Source: Raphanus sativus
Taxonomy: Eukaryota; Streptophyta; Magnoliopsida; Brassicales; Brassicaceae
Direction of reading: 5' to 3'
Length of the DNA: 64,000 nt
Assembly (NCBI RefSeq): GCF_000801105.2
Contig: NC_079519.1
Coordinates: forward strand, 29,239,288-29,303,287
In this document: positions 10,581 through 21,768 of the stretch, piece by piece
How the letters are laid out: every line of letters begins with the position of its first letter
Numbering within the stretch: position 1 is the first letter of the stretch
Position numbers and translations under genes: made by a program
The notes under the pieces: model-generated
What the model saw: the letters and a program-made list of their open reading frames with translations, nothing else
What the model was told of the DNA's origin: nothing
Database searches by the model: none

Positions 10581-10594
10581 AATTGGAAATATAA

Positions 10595-10602
10595 TATATA
10601 AA
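10595..10602 (+). promoter_or_regulatory. TATA box of the defensin-like gene
   Basis: TATATAAA lies 134 bases before the ATG at 10736. The leader is purine-rich and carries an AACAAG repeat just before the start. Confidence 0.45.
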
Positions 10603-10735
10603 ACTGAATTTAACTTTCTTCAGAATTATATATATGATAGGAACAGAGAAGGGTTGTGAGTGCTACTCAGCTTGGGGAAAAACGAAGGACCAAACAAAAC
10701 AAAACAAAAATAAGAACAAGAACAAGAACAAGAAG

Positions 10736-11940
10736 ATGGTTTCATTTGGCAAATTTTTATTCCTTATGCTTTTATGCCTTAATCTTCTTATGTCCCCAAG
10801 TAAGCCAAAAATCATTTAATATTTTATCTTAATAAGTTTTATTATAGTATAATTTCATATATTATACTTTTACCTTGTTTCAAGATATTTGGGATATATA
10901 TTGTACGGTATAACAGGATATACAGATCTACATGTTAACCGTAGTAACACGTAATCCTAATAAATAGATAGAATGTTTTTATTGACAAAAAAAAAATTGA
11001 TGCATAATTATACTATATAAATAGATAGATAAAAGGTTGTGCCCATTCTTCCACACATAATCATACAATTGACTTTGTATGATATCCTTTTCAAAGGAGA
11101 TTTTTATTTAATTTTCATGTAAATTTTTCAAATTATATTTGATAATAAGCTGAATAAAAGAGTTGAACTGGATATTTTGTTTAATTTCATTAAGTATTAA
11201 TTGAGTTTACTAAAAATAGCAGTAGATTGGTAATTTTTATGATATCCATTCTAATTTCTTTCATTCGGTAATACAAATATGATCATAAATTTTCAATAGA
11301 TCTTCGCTCGAAAAATATTTATTTTAAGATATTACTGAATTATATATAGAGAATTTTCTCACAGTAGTATGCATAGCAATTAATGAAATGGTTTGTAATA
11401 CGGATCCTCATAAAATAATAAATAAAACAAAACATAATGTAAGAATGATTATGTTTTAAAAGTTAATAATATATTTTAAAAATATTTCAAATCTAGAAAT
11501 GAATTTATATTTATCTTAAATTTCAAAATATAATGGCTTCATCAACCAAAATATTTTTTTTGTTACCAAATATTTTTTTGCTATGCTGTGATACTCCTTA
11601 TTCTCTTAACCCAAGCATGTAAGATAAGAAAATGGTATATACCGTTCTGTTTAATATAATATTATGTCTCCATTTAAACGTTTAGTTATACTTGAACACA
11701 TTATACTTTGTTTGTTAAAGACAGTCATAATTCACTGATCATTAAAATAAAAATTCAGAACCTGCGGAAGCAAAGATTGGTATAGAAACAATAGGTCTTT
11801 GCTCCAAGATTCCCAACTGCAGTCAGAAATGTAAGGAATTAAAAAAAACTACTCTGGGTGGAATATGTTATAGGAGATCTCCGAGGGACACCGAAGAAAC
11901 ATGTGGTTGCTTTATAATAATCTCGAACATCGCTTCTTAA
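10736..11940 (+). CDS. Defensin-like (DEFL) secreted cysteine-rich peptide, two exons
   Basis: Exon 1 is 10736-10799 and exon 2 is 11759-11940, with a phase-1 intron (GTAAGC donor, TTCAG acceptor) of 959 bases. The product is 81 residues. Residues 1-21 (MVSFGKFLFLMLLCLNLLMSP) are a signal peptide almost wholly encoded by exon 1, the usual DEFL layout. The mature part has six cysteines in the order C-x5-C-x3-C-x10-C-x12-C-x-C. It includes CSQKC (the CxxxC helix), GGIC (the GxC of the gamma-core) and CGC. This is the cysteine-stabilised alpha-beta framework of plant defensin-like peptides, which act in defence or in reproductive signalling. No frame-breaking lesion is visible. The gene is missed by simple frame searching because each exon is short. 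Which function applies cannot be told from sequence. Confidence 0.82.
10800..11758 (+). other. Intron of the defensin-like gene
   Basis: 959-base AT-rich intron between signal-peptide and mature-peptide exons. No coding or transposon end was recognised inside, apart from a short repeated ACCAAA(A)TATTTTTTT near 11547-11578. Confidence 0.7.
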
Positions 11941-12140
11941 AGATATTGATAGTGATGTAATAAAAGGCAACGAGTATCAAAATATTTTAAATAAAAGTGA
12001 CAAAATTTTATTATATGATGCAAATGATTATCCGAAACTTTTTTCTTTTTGTTAAAAGCAATGTCTTAAAAACCGGACCGGATACCGACTCGGCGTACTC
12101 ACTGATTCACTGATCGGACCGGTTCAACCGGGTTTTTATT

Positions 12141-12143
<3 letters not shown>

Positions 12144-12200
<57 letters not shown>
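12144..12200. repeat. (TA)n microsatellite
   Basis: About 28 uninterrupted AT dinucleotides inside the left part of the hAT element. Likely to vary in length. Confidence 0.95.
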
Positions 12201-12202
<2 letters not shown>

Positions 12203-12438
12203 TCTAGTGACTAATATCTAAAACACTATTACAAAATAAAAAAAATTATAACTGAATCTTGATATATAATGAACTAAATGAAAACATGAAAATTTAAAAA
12301 TTAAAAAAAAATAAAAAAATTGTTGTATAATAATAAATGATATCGTCTTCATTACCTTATAAAACAAAGAAGATATGAAAAATAGTAGACAAAAGAAAAC
12401 GAAAATATATTAATGTTGTTATGTCAAATCTTGTGGTT

Positions 12439-15400
12439 AAATAGAATCATTGAAAATATGGTTGGACAATGAGGAACTAAGACAAGTTATTTTGGAGGGA
12501 TGGAAATCACCTGATCTTTTTCTCAATGCTTCTATAATGGAACATATTTTCAGTTGTAGGAAAGCATTGAGCGAGTGGAGGAGACAAAATAATATAAACT
12601 CTGCAAAATTGGTGGAAGAGCTTAAAGAAAAAGTAGAGGGTCTATATGCAGATGATAATGCCACAACTGAGGAAATTGCAGCGGTTTTGAAAGAGCTTTC
12701 TGATGCTCTTAAGGCAGAAGAAATGTTCTGGAAACAAAAGAGTCGCGTATTTTGGCTAAGGGAAGGAGATCGCAATACGGAATTTTTCCATGCCTTAACG
12801 AAACAAAGGAGAGCAAGGAACAAGATCACTCAGCTACTGGATGAAAATGGAAATATTGTGAAAGATGAAGAAGGATTAGTAGCCATTGCTACTAGCTATT
12901 TTAGACAAATCTTTGAGTCTTCTAATCCACAGGATATTGAAGAAGCTCTATCTGAAGTTCCTACGACAATAACGGAGCCAATGAACGAAAGTCTTACAGC
13001 ACCGGTAACGGAGTGGGAGATTAAATTAGCACTCTTTGCTATGCATCCAGAAAAAGCTCCGGGACCAGATGGGATGACTGCGCTGTTTTACCAGAAGTTC
13101 TGGGATATAGTAAAGGATGATTTAACTCTTATGGTTAATAAATTCCTTACTGAAGGGATAATGCCAGATGGGCTGAATGAGACTAATATTTGTCTAATCC
13201 CAAAGACAACAAAACCTAATGTGATGGCTCAGTTTCGGCCTATTAGTTTGTGTAATGTAAGTTACAAGATTATCTCTAAGGTCCTATGCCAGAGACTTAA
13301 AAAAGTATTGCCAGGATTAATATCGGAAACCCAGTCAGCCTTTGTTGCTGGAAGACAGATATCTGACAATATTATGATTGCTCAAGAGATGTTTCATGCT
13401 CTCAGGACCAAGCCAAGTGGGCGCAACAAAAAATGGCTATTAAAACAGATATGAGCACAGCCTATGATAGGATGGAATTGTCATTTATTGAAGCTGTGAT
13501 GAGAAAGATGGGTTTCTCAGAAACATGGATCACATGGATAATGAGATGTATTACGTCGGTACAATACAAAGTCCTCATGAATGGACAACCAAGAGGAAAT
13601 ATTATCCCAGGAAGGGGCCTGTTCCAAGGGGATCCTTTATCTCCTTTCATTTTTATTCTATGCACGGAAGCGCTCGTTAGCCTTCTTAATCATGCAGAGA
13701 ACCAGGGAAAGATAACGGGGATGCGCGTTACCCGCGCGTGTCCATCGGTATCTCATCTATTATTTGCTGATGATAGCCTTTTCTTTTGTAAGGCGGAGCC
13801 CCGTGAATGTGAAGAAGTAATGAAAGTGATCAGGATCTATGGTAATGCATCAGGACAATGTATTAACTTTGATAAATCCTCCTTACTCTTTGGTAAGAGG
13901 ATTAACGCAACCACAAGGCAAGAGATCAAAGATGTACTTGGAATACAAAATGATGGAGGGATGGGGACTTACTTGGGTATCCCAGAAGATATTAGTGGTT
14001 CAAAATGCAAGCTCTTTGCTTTCCTAAAAGACAAATTAATGCATAGAGTGACTGGCTGGACAGGTCGTTGGCTCTCGAAAGGTGGGAAGGAGGTATTGAT
14101 TAAGTCCATTTTGCTAGCTCTTCCGACGTATGTTATGTCTACTTTCCTGCTCTCATTGGAGATATGTGAAAACCTTGCCAGTGCTATTGCTCAATTCTGG
14201 TGGTGCTCAAATCCCCCAAAAAGAGGAATACACTGGTCGAAATGGGAGAAAGTTTGCCTACCGAGAGAAGAAGGAGGGATTGGATTTCGTATGATCCATG
14301 AGTTCAACTTGGCATTATTAGCAAACAATTATGGAGGCTAGCACAAAATCAGGATTCGCTGGTCGCCCGGGTCTTAAGAGGAAGATATTACAGACTAAGC
14401 TCGCCTTTGTGAGTAAATTCTGTAAACAGTCCTTCTTATGTGTGGACTAGTATTTCCGCTGCGAGGGAGCTTTTGTTGTTGGGAATAAGGCAGAAAATAC
14501 ATTCTGGTTATGAGGTGAAGGTGTGGGAGGATCCCTGGATTCCAATAACTCCTGCTAGGCCGGCTAAACCTATAGCGCCAGTTATGCATCCAAATATGAG
14601 GGTGAGTGATCTTATTAATCAGGAGTTGAAGGAATGGGATGTTGATCTACTGGAACAATATGTCAGCCCTGCTGACATACCCCTTATAAGGAGTTTGGCC
14701 ATAAGCACAACTCATAGGCCTGACACGTTTTGCTGGAGTTTCACAAGAAATGGACAATATACAGTCAAGTCGGGATATTGGGTTGCTCAAAATCTTCTAA
14801 AGGATGCAGACGAAAAACAAGTGTTAGAGCCAAGTATTACAAAGCTTCAAGCCTTTGCTTGGAAGATAAAGGCGCCGAAGAAAATTTGTCATCTTATATG
14901 GAAATTGTTAACTGGTCAAGTGGCAGTAACGAGAAATCTAGTAAGACGAAATATGAGATGTGATAATTACTGTCCAAGATGTGGTGAGCCAGAGGAATCA
15001 GTAACACATGCTATTTTCGAATGCCCACCTGCTCTACAAGTTTGGCTACACTCATCAACTCCAACGAGTCCTGCTGTTTTTCCAGCACCAAGTATATACA
15101 CGAGTATGAACTACCTCTTCTGGGAAAAGAACGGTATACTTGAACCAGATCAAGACAGGGATCCTTATCCCTGGCTGATTTGGTAATCTGGAAGGCTCGA
15201 AATGATAAACTCTTTAGGGGCATAGACAGAGATCCTCTGGAACTAGTTCGATATGCTGAGAGTGAGTGTCAAGCTTGGTTTAATGCCAATGAAACGATAC
15301 CACCAATGGTACAGGAGAGTAATGTAGAGGAACCTCAAGTCATAAGCTTGAGGAATATTTGTTTGCTGGATGGATCATGGACATCTCAGGCTCAATTTAT

Positions 15401-15848
15401 TGGGTGTGGATGGGTCTGGTTGGACAGCGGGGGAGTCACGCAACTCATGGGATCACAGAACTTCCCCAGAAGAGAATCAGCTCTGCACTCAGAAGTGGAA
15501 GCATTGCGATGGGCGATGGAGAATATGCTTCAACATTCAACTTGCCAGAACTTTGGAACAGACTGTAAAGATTTGATTGCTATGATCAAGGAACCTCATG
15601 CTTGGCCAAGTTTTGCTACGGAACTAGAGAGGATAGAGACACTGCTCATATGCTTTCCAGACTTCAAGATTTCGTATATTCCTAGAGCGCGTAATCAGAT
15701 TTCAGATTTTTTAGCTAAGACAGCTAGATCTTTCCATAGAAAGTTACATTTTATTGGTTGTTCTATTCCGGTCTGGTTACCCAGACCACCTCAAGCTTGA
15801 GTAATAGAATAGCCGTTTGCCGTTAAAAAAAAAAATAGAATCATTGAA
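12439..15848 (+). mobile_element. 5'-truncated LINE with 16-bp target-site duplication
   Basis: The sequence AAATAGAATCATTGAA is present at 12439-12454 and at 15833-15848. Between them lies a 3378-bp LINE ending in GCCGTT plus an A tract. The element starts inside the region linking endonuclease and reverse transcriptase, so the first ORF and the endonuclease are missing. That is typical of incomplete target-primed reverse transcription. It inserted into the older hAT element in plus orientation. Confidence 0.92.
12456..15800 (+). pseudogene. LINE ORF2: reverse transcriptase, zinc knuckle and RNase H, broken
   Basis: Four blocks in different frames make up one ancestral protein. Block 1 (12456-13430) has KAPGPDGMT, LIPKTTKP and FRPISLCNVSYKIISKVL (RT fingers). 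Block 2 (13433-14341) has KTDMSTAYDRME, the active site LLFADDSLFF and the thumb. Block 3 (14440-15186) has the RT-associated zinc-binding region (AFAWKIKAPKK, CPRCGEPEESVTHAIFECP). Block 4 (15180-15797) is an RNase H domain with LLDGSW, SEVEALRWA, TDCKDLI and ISDFLA. Visible lesions are a one-base loss in the A run near 13430, a shift near 14330, an in-frame stop near 14410 and a shift near 15180. It is inactive but modest in decay. Confidence 0.9.
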
Positions 15849-16214
15849 TCACAATACTTAGTTTTTCTTACAATTATGTAGTTCCAAATTTTGTGATAAT
15901 GGAAATTCACACGAGGAAAATGATGTACAAGAGACAAAATAAAATATTTGGGTTCTTTTAAAAAAAAATATTAACAAACGACAACTATTAGGTATTATTA
16001 TTAATATCAAAGATTATAAAACTCCAATTAAAATATACCAAAACCGGGTTTTAACGTTGACCCGGTTCACCGGTTTCGCCGGTTTTAAACCGAGTTTTCC
16101 GGTTTCTATTCAATCCGAGTTTTGAACCGAACCGAACTCGGTTTACTTAGCGAGTCACGGTTGAATCGGTTTGACCGGCCGGTCCGATCCGATTTTCAAA
16201 ATCTTGGTTAAAAG

Positions 16215-17843
16215 TATAGCAACAGTGCGGGATTAGAGCATGTGCTCGCGGTGCTTATGCACTAAATCCTTTATTTTGTTTGACAATTTTGTATAAGAAA
16301 TTAAGGCCCTGATTTTATAAATAATAGATAGTTAAAGTCCTAATTTTTAGTATACAATAACATTAGTGCTAACGAACAACAATATTGAATAAATACCAGT
16401 ATATTTTTTGTAGTTTCTTTTTTACAAAATAGAGCTATGTAGGATTACCAAAACAAATTGGAGTTACGTAGGAAAACATTATTTTATAAATAACTTATTC
16501 TTTAAGGAATAAAAAAAAACTCTAAAAGAATACCATGTTCATTTTGTTGGTCACCAGCATTTAAGTCTCGATTAGTACATATGATGAAAAATAGTAGGAA
16601 GTATATATTTTCATTAAGATTTTTAATAACGTTATTGGTAAAGCAATATCAATATATAATTTTAAAAATTATCATAAAAGTTAATATATAATATATTTAT
16701 TTTGAAATAATATATATTAATAACATATTTATTAGAGAAAAAAATAAATTAGCATCAGACCAAGTTTTTGTCACAAAAATAGCATCAGAAGGAAGAAAAT
16801 GACCAAAAGAAAATTTATTGAAGAGTAAATATGCATTTATAACCCTTGAGTTAATTAATCTAAGACTTAGAGTTTAGAGTTAAGGGGTGAAGTTTTAGAA
16901 ATGTGCTCAAATTTTTAAAAATAAAAAATAAATATTAAAAATTTTAAAATAAAAAGTGCTATTTTGGTCATTTTATCCTATTTATTATTAAAAATAATGA
17001 ATCTTATTTAATTATATAAATAAAACTAAATTGTAAATTTGAAATATTTTTATTTGAAAAAGTAAATGTAAAATTTATTCAAAAATAAAATTTTACTTTT
17101 GAATATAAAAATAACTTCTGATATTATTAAATAAAATAAATTAATTATATAATTTATTTATAAATTATCATTATTTATTATTGTTAAAACAGTAAATGAT
17201 TCATATATAATATTATCACAAAAATTAATATATCACATGTAATTTATTTATTTATAAAGAATATAGATATTTTTATTTTATAATATATAATGTATATTAT
17301 GTTAATGAATGATATGTATAATTATATAAATTATATATTATATTTTTATGTGTAAAATATTATTCTTTTAAGAAGTTAAAATATTTAATATCAACTTTTA
17401 TTTTTAAAAATATAATTTTTTTGATAATAAACACATTTTTATATATTATTAAATAAAAAGGGTAATTATATATAATTATTTTTAAATTTTTATATATTAT
17501 AACTGCAAATGTTATATCAAAATTTTCATATGAGAACATTATGCAAATAGCATTTAGAGAGCATTAGCATGTTGTAAATGCTTTTGTGATAAATATTGAT
17601 TTGATAATAACAGGCATAATATTTATGTTTATGTTTTGCCTATCAAACCCTTAGAGATTGGGACAACATATATTGCTAAACCATTTTATTAATCAACAGT
17701 ATGAGTTTAGATTTGCCTCTCTGACCTGCCAGTTGAACCAATAATAAACAAAACTCTGTCGTTTTAAGCACACTCTGAAACCTCATGTTCTGCTCCATTG
17801 CTTGCAACACCTGAGTAGTAGTTCCGTAGGAAGTCGAACAGTT
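16215..17843. other. AT-rich intergenic, no gene seen
   Basis: Low-complexity AT-rich sequence. It contains a 10-bp direct repeat TAGCATCAGA (16750-16759 and 16780-16789) around a 20-base CCAAGTTTTTGTCACAAAAA, possibly another tiny retroposon footprint. Nothing coding was seen. Confidence 0.5.
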
Positions 17844-18532
17844 ATGTATACTCTGAGTCTCCATGGAAGAAGGTTGGTCGAGCTACAGAAATGGCGTAAC
17901 GTGAGAGTTTCAGTGTCCCTTCTTCAAAATGCATCTTTATCTTCTCCTTCAGATGTGAGCCCTCGAAAAGGTCAGAACTTTACTGTCTCTTCTTACCTCG
18001 TTGAGTCACTGGGTTTAACTAGGAAACTCGCTGACTCCATCTCAAAGAAGGTCACTTTCGAGGAGAAGTTACTACAGAACAGAGGAGCTTCAACCTCTGA
18101 GCTCACTGAGGTTCTTTCCAAAGTCCCCAAGATCTTGAGAATCTAAAAGGACAAAGCTTTAGGAAGATACAACGATTTCGTCAGAGAGATTATCGAAGCA
18201 GACAAGAGTTCCAAGTTCGAAAGGTTGCGTCTTTTTTGCCGCAGGGTAGTAAACAGGAGAATAAGATCAGAAACGTTTTGGTTTTGAGAGATCTTGGTGT
18301 GCCTCAGAGGCTGTTGTTCCCTCTGCTCATCCCCAGGTCAGCACATGTCTGTGGTAAAGAAAGGTTTGAAGAGTCTCTCAAGAAGGTTCTTGAGATGGGT
18401 TTTGATCCCACAACTCCGAAGTTCGTCAAAGCTTTGCATACTATTTATGAACTGAGTGATAAAACGATAGAAGAGAAGGTGAATGTGTACAAAAGGTTAG
18501 GGTTTGTAATCTTATCGATTGGTGTCAACTAG
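17844..18532 (+). pseudogene. mTERF-family pseudogene, N-terminal two-thirds
   Basis: It starts MYTLSLHGRRLVELQKWRNV and continues with KGQNFTVSSYLVESLGLTRK, as in the intact mTERF genes of this window. About 52 codons are deleted after KKVTFEEK, joining directly to NRGASTSELTEVLSKVPKIL. A TAA follows at 18144-18146. A frameshift near 18230 precedes QENKIRNVLVLRDLGVPQRL and CGKERFEESLKKVLEMGFDP. The sequence departs from the family after VNVYKRLGF, losing the C-terminal half. It lies on the opposite strand to the intact array. Confidence 0.92.
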
Positions 18533-18759
18533 TTCTTTTAACTTATTAGTAGCGTTGAAACGTGATGCTTTGGTTGATATATGATAAAGCAGAAGAACAT
18601 TTTGTAAGACATTGCTTGGTTTATAGAGAATTTCAAGAACACAAGTGGTTTGGAGCTCGGACATGGTTCTAAATGTAGAGTTTGAAATCTTCATGTTTGA
18701 ATCTTGATCGATTAGATTGGACAGTTTGGTTAATTCTTCATATGTACAGAAGATGGGAT

Positions 18760-18902
18760 CCGTAGGCAAAAAGGGTGTTGAGATGGGCTTTGACTCAACC
18801 ACCTCAAAGTTTGTGGAAGCTCTACGGCACTACGCATTGTTCAGGGATTGAGTGACAATGACAAGACAATTGAAGAAAAAGTTGAAATTCAATAAACGTT
18901 TA
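18760..18902 (+). pseudogene. Second mTERF relic, short
   Basis: Frames read GVEMGFDSTTSKFVEALR and then, after a shift, LRIVQGLSDNDKTIEEKVEI followed by a stop. This corresponds to the middle of the mTERF family (LEMGFDPTTPRFVEALR...LSDKTIK.RVEIY). It repeats a segment already present in the pseudogene just upstream, so it is a separate copy. Confidence 0.75.
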
Positions 18903-18936
18903 GACTAATTCAATGTGGAAAATGTACCAATAAAAT

Positions 18937-19968
18937 TCTATAAATTAATATTTAATAAATTAATAAATTAGTTACATTAGATTTTTTTTTAAAATATAAA
19001 ATATATGATTTCACTATATCATAAATACAATTATTTTATACAAATTATACATAAACATAAACAAGACATTATAGCCTTACTTTTTCAGAACTATAAAAAT
19101 TTAACTATTATTTCAGAATATACTGGTGTTATGTGTATAGTAGAATTAAAAATGCATTTACATTTAGAATTATACCCTTAATACACTACTAACATCAAAT
19201 AATTTAATAAAATGAAAAACTAAATCTATAAAGTTTAATCAATATATCTATACTATTATTTGACAAATAAATTTGCCGATTTTATTAAATAATTTTAGTG
19301 ATTTAACTGATAATTTATCATTCTTTTGAGAATAATTAAAAATTTATAATGATAATATCACAGTTAAATTTTTATATATTAACTTAAGTAATATTAAATA
19401 ATTATATATACATCACATAAGATAGAATGAGTCATCTATTTTGTAAGATAGATATTTTAGAAAATCATTCATTGTGATAATTTCTGGAAAAAAAATGGTA
19501 AAGAATTCAAAAATATTTATATTATTACTTGCAAAGTGTTTTTTTTGGCTCTCACGTTAAGATTTAGAGCATTTAAAGTCTTTGAAACTATTAATAAATA
19601 ATTGGATCAAACTTGTTAACATATAATTATCCATAAATTAAAAATAAATTTCATTAATTTTATAATCATTATTATCTAAAAAATTTATATTATGTTATCC
19701 CAAATTATTTTACATCATAATATTTTTAAAACAAATATAAATTCATGTATATATTTTGTGTATATATGAATATTTTCAAATTTACTTTACGTAATCAAGA
19801 TATTTTAAAATAAAAACTTTATCAAATAAAAAAAATTAATCTTTAATTAAATAGAAAATACCTCAAAAGCATGAAAGTAGTTATTATAATGGTTTTTGAA
19901 TTGTTGATATATCTGTATTCAAATTTTTGTAGAATTATTAAATTCGTAAGTGCGGACAAAACACCTAG
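18937..19968 (+). mobile_element. Probable decayed Helitron, 3' end at 19965-19968
   Basis: The 3' end reads CGTAAGTGCGGACAAAACACCTAGT, with CTAG at 19965-19968 followed by T and an imperfect hairpin. The proposed 5' end, near TCTATAAATTAATATT at about 18937, is a guess. No coding content was seen. Confidence 0.4.
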
Positions 19969-20003
19969 TAAAATTGTAAACACGTACATTCTGCTTATCT
20001 CTA

Positions 20004-21583
20004 TCTCTATAATATTGTTTGAGAAGTCAGTTTCATATGTGTCGCGCTTACATTGATTTTCACAGTGATTGATTACACGAATACCCTTAATGAATTAATT
20101 TTAGTTATACATAATTATCTTTACTAAAAAATTGTTTAGTTTCCTTTTTGTTAATAAAGCTTTAGTTATCTTTATTTATTATAATTTATTTATTTCATAA
20201 ACCCATATATAATAAAAATGAAATATCTATAAAATATATAGATTTTGTATATACAAAAAACGGATTTATTTTTTCTTACTTTATATTTTCCCTAAAAACA
20301 CAAATAAAAAGTGAATATTGAATAATTTTCAAAATATATAGGTTTATATATATAATTTACAAAAGAAAATAGTTAAGATAAATTTTAAGAAAACATATTT
20401 TATAATAATTATATTTTTGATTAAATGATTTAAAGAAAATTAATTTAAACAACATAAAGTGATCATTTAATATCATTAAGAAAAATTATAAATTAAAATT
20501 AAAATTTTACCTAATTTTCATTGATAAAATTATAAAATGTATTCACAATTCTAAAGAAGTGATGATTTACCAATTATTAGGATTTGGTTGTTTTATAAAT
20601 ATTCAGATATGTACATGAATTTTAAAATATTATAAATTATGTTCATGAATGCAACTACAGTGTGTTTCTATCTTTTTAAAAAATAAACTTACCAAATTTT
20701 ATAATATTTATAAAATATATTTCGAAATATAAAGGATGAACTGAACTAAGGTAAGCTAAAAGTAGTAATCCAATTTTAATCTTATTAAAGTAAAAAAAAT
20801 AGTTGTTCAATTTGAAATAATAGATGGGAAAACATACCTAACAATAAACACTTGGACTGTCTAAAATGTTATGTTTGAAATAAGATACCTAATTAAGATG
20901 AAAACATACATATAAATACAACCTTTTGAATTTATGGATGTAACTACCTTATGAATTCGAAATTAATCAATGAAGTTTTGAAATATTTCTGAATTGGTTT
21001 ACTTATTCAATTATCAATCTCCTAGCACATTAATTTATTTTATATAATTTTATCCAAAATAACATATATTAAATTTTTAAAATATTAGAAGTATTTATTA
21101 ATGCAATTCCAGCTTTATATTTCTTTTTCTCAGAAAACATATATAAAATTATAAAAACTTGGATAAATATATTTACAAATCTAATAAAATGAACCAAACT
21201 AAATGAAATTAAAATAACAATTTAATTTTAAACTAATGAAAAATTGTTGTTTATTTTGAAACCAAATATGGAGCTCATCAATACCATACATGAATTGATC
21301 CAAATTACTGTATATGGAATCACATATCTAATTAAGATGAAAACATAATGATACTTAATATTATTTTCATGATATAAATTAAGATAACTTAAAAGTTATG
21401 AACAAATGTATAGATATTTATATTCATATAATGATACTTAATACAATTCCTTTTTTCATCATATATATAAGTTATAAAATTACTTGAAAGTTATAAAAAC
21501 ATATGTAAATGTTTAACAATTATTATGTTTTGATTATTTTATAAGTATTTGTTCCCGTGCATGAGCACGGGAGAATCACCTAG
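20004..21583 (+). mobile_element. Non-autonomous Helitron
   Basis: The 3' end has the hairpin CCCGTGC-ATGA-GCACGGG (21554-21571) and ends CACCTAG^T (CTAG 21580-21583). The 5' end A^TCTCTATAATATTG followed by TTTGAGAAGTCAG and CATATGTGTCG resembles the 5' end of the minus-strand Helitron at 31916-33036. The interior is 1.58 kb of AT-rich DNA with no helicase frame. It starts 35 bases after another Helitron-like 3' end. Confidence 0.7.
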
Positions 21584-21768
21584 TAAAAAATATAACTGAA
21601 AATATATGATTTTTAAAAAAATATCTATAAATAAATTAAATACGCCTACTCAACTTTATTATTTAATATAATTTTTCTGAATATTTTGACGTGAAGAGAA
21701 GGCAACCGTGAAAGATAGAAAAACCCTAGTTTCTATTGCAGATATTTGGGACGTTGAAACATAATAAG

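Larger units (their letters stand above)
12059..16206. mobile_element. hAT-type element interrupted by a LINE
   Basis: The ends CAATGTCTTAAAAACCGG (12059) and, read inward from the right, CAAGATTTTGAAAATCGG (16206) form imperfect terminal inverted repeats rich in ACCGG subterminal motifs. They are flanked by a perfect 8-bp duplication GTTAAAAG at 12051-12058 and 16207-16214, the hAT signature. Removing the nested LINE and its duplication leaves about 754 bp of non-coding DNA, so it is a non-autonomous copy. It contains a long (TA)n tract. It begins 118 bases after the defensin-like stop codon. Confidence 0.8.
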
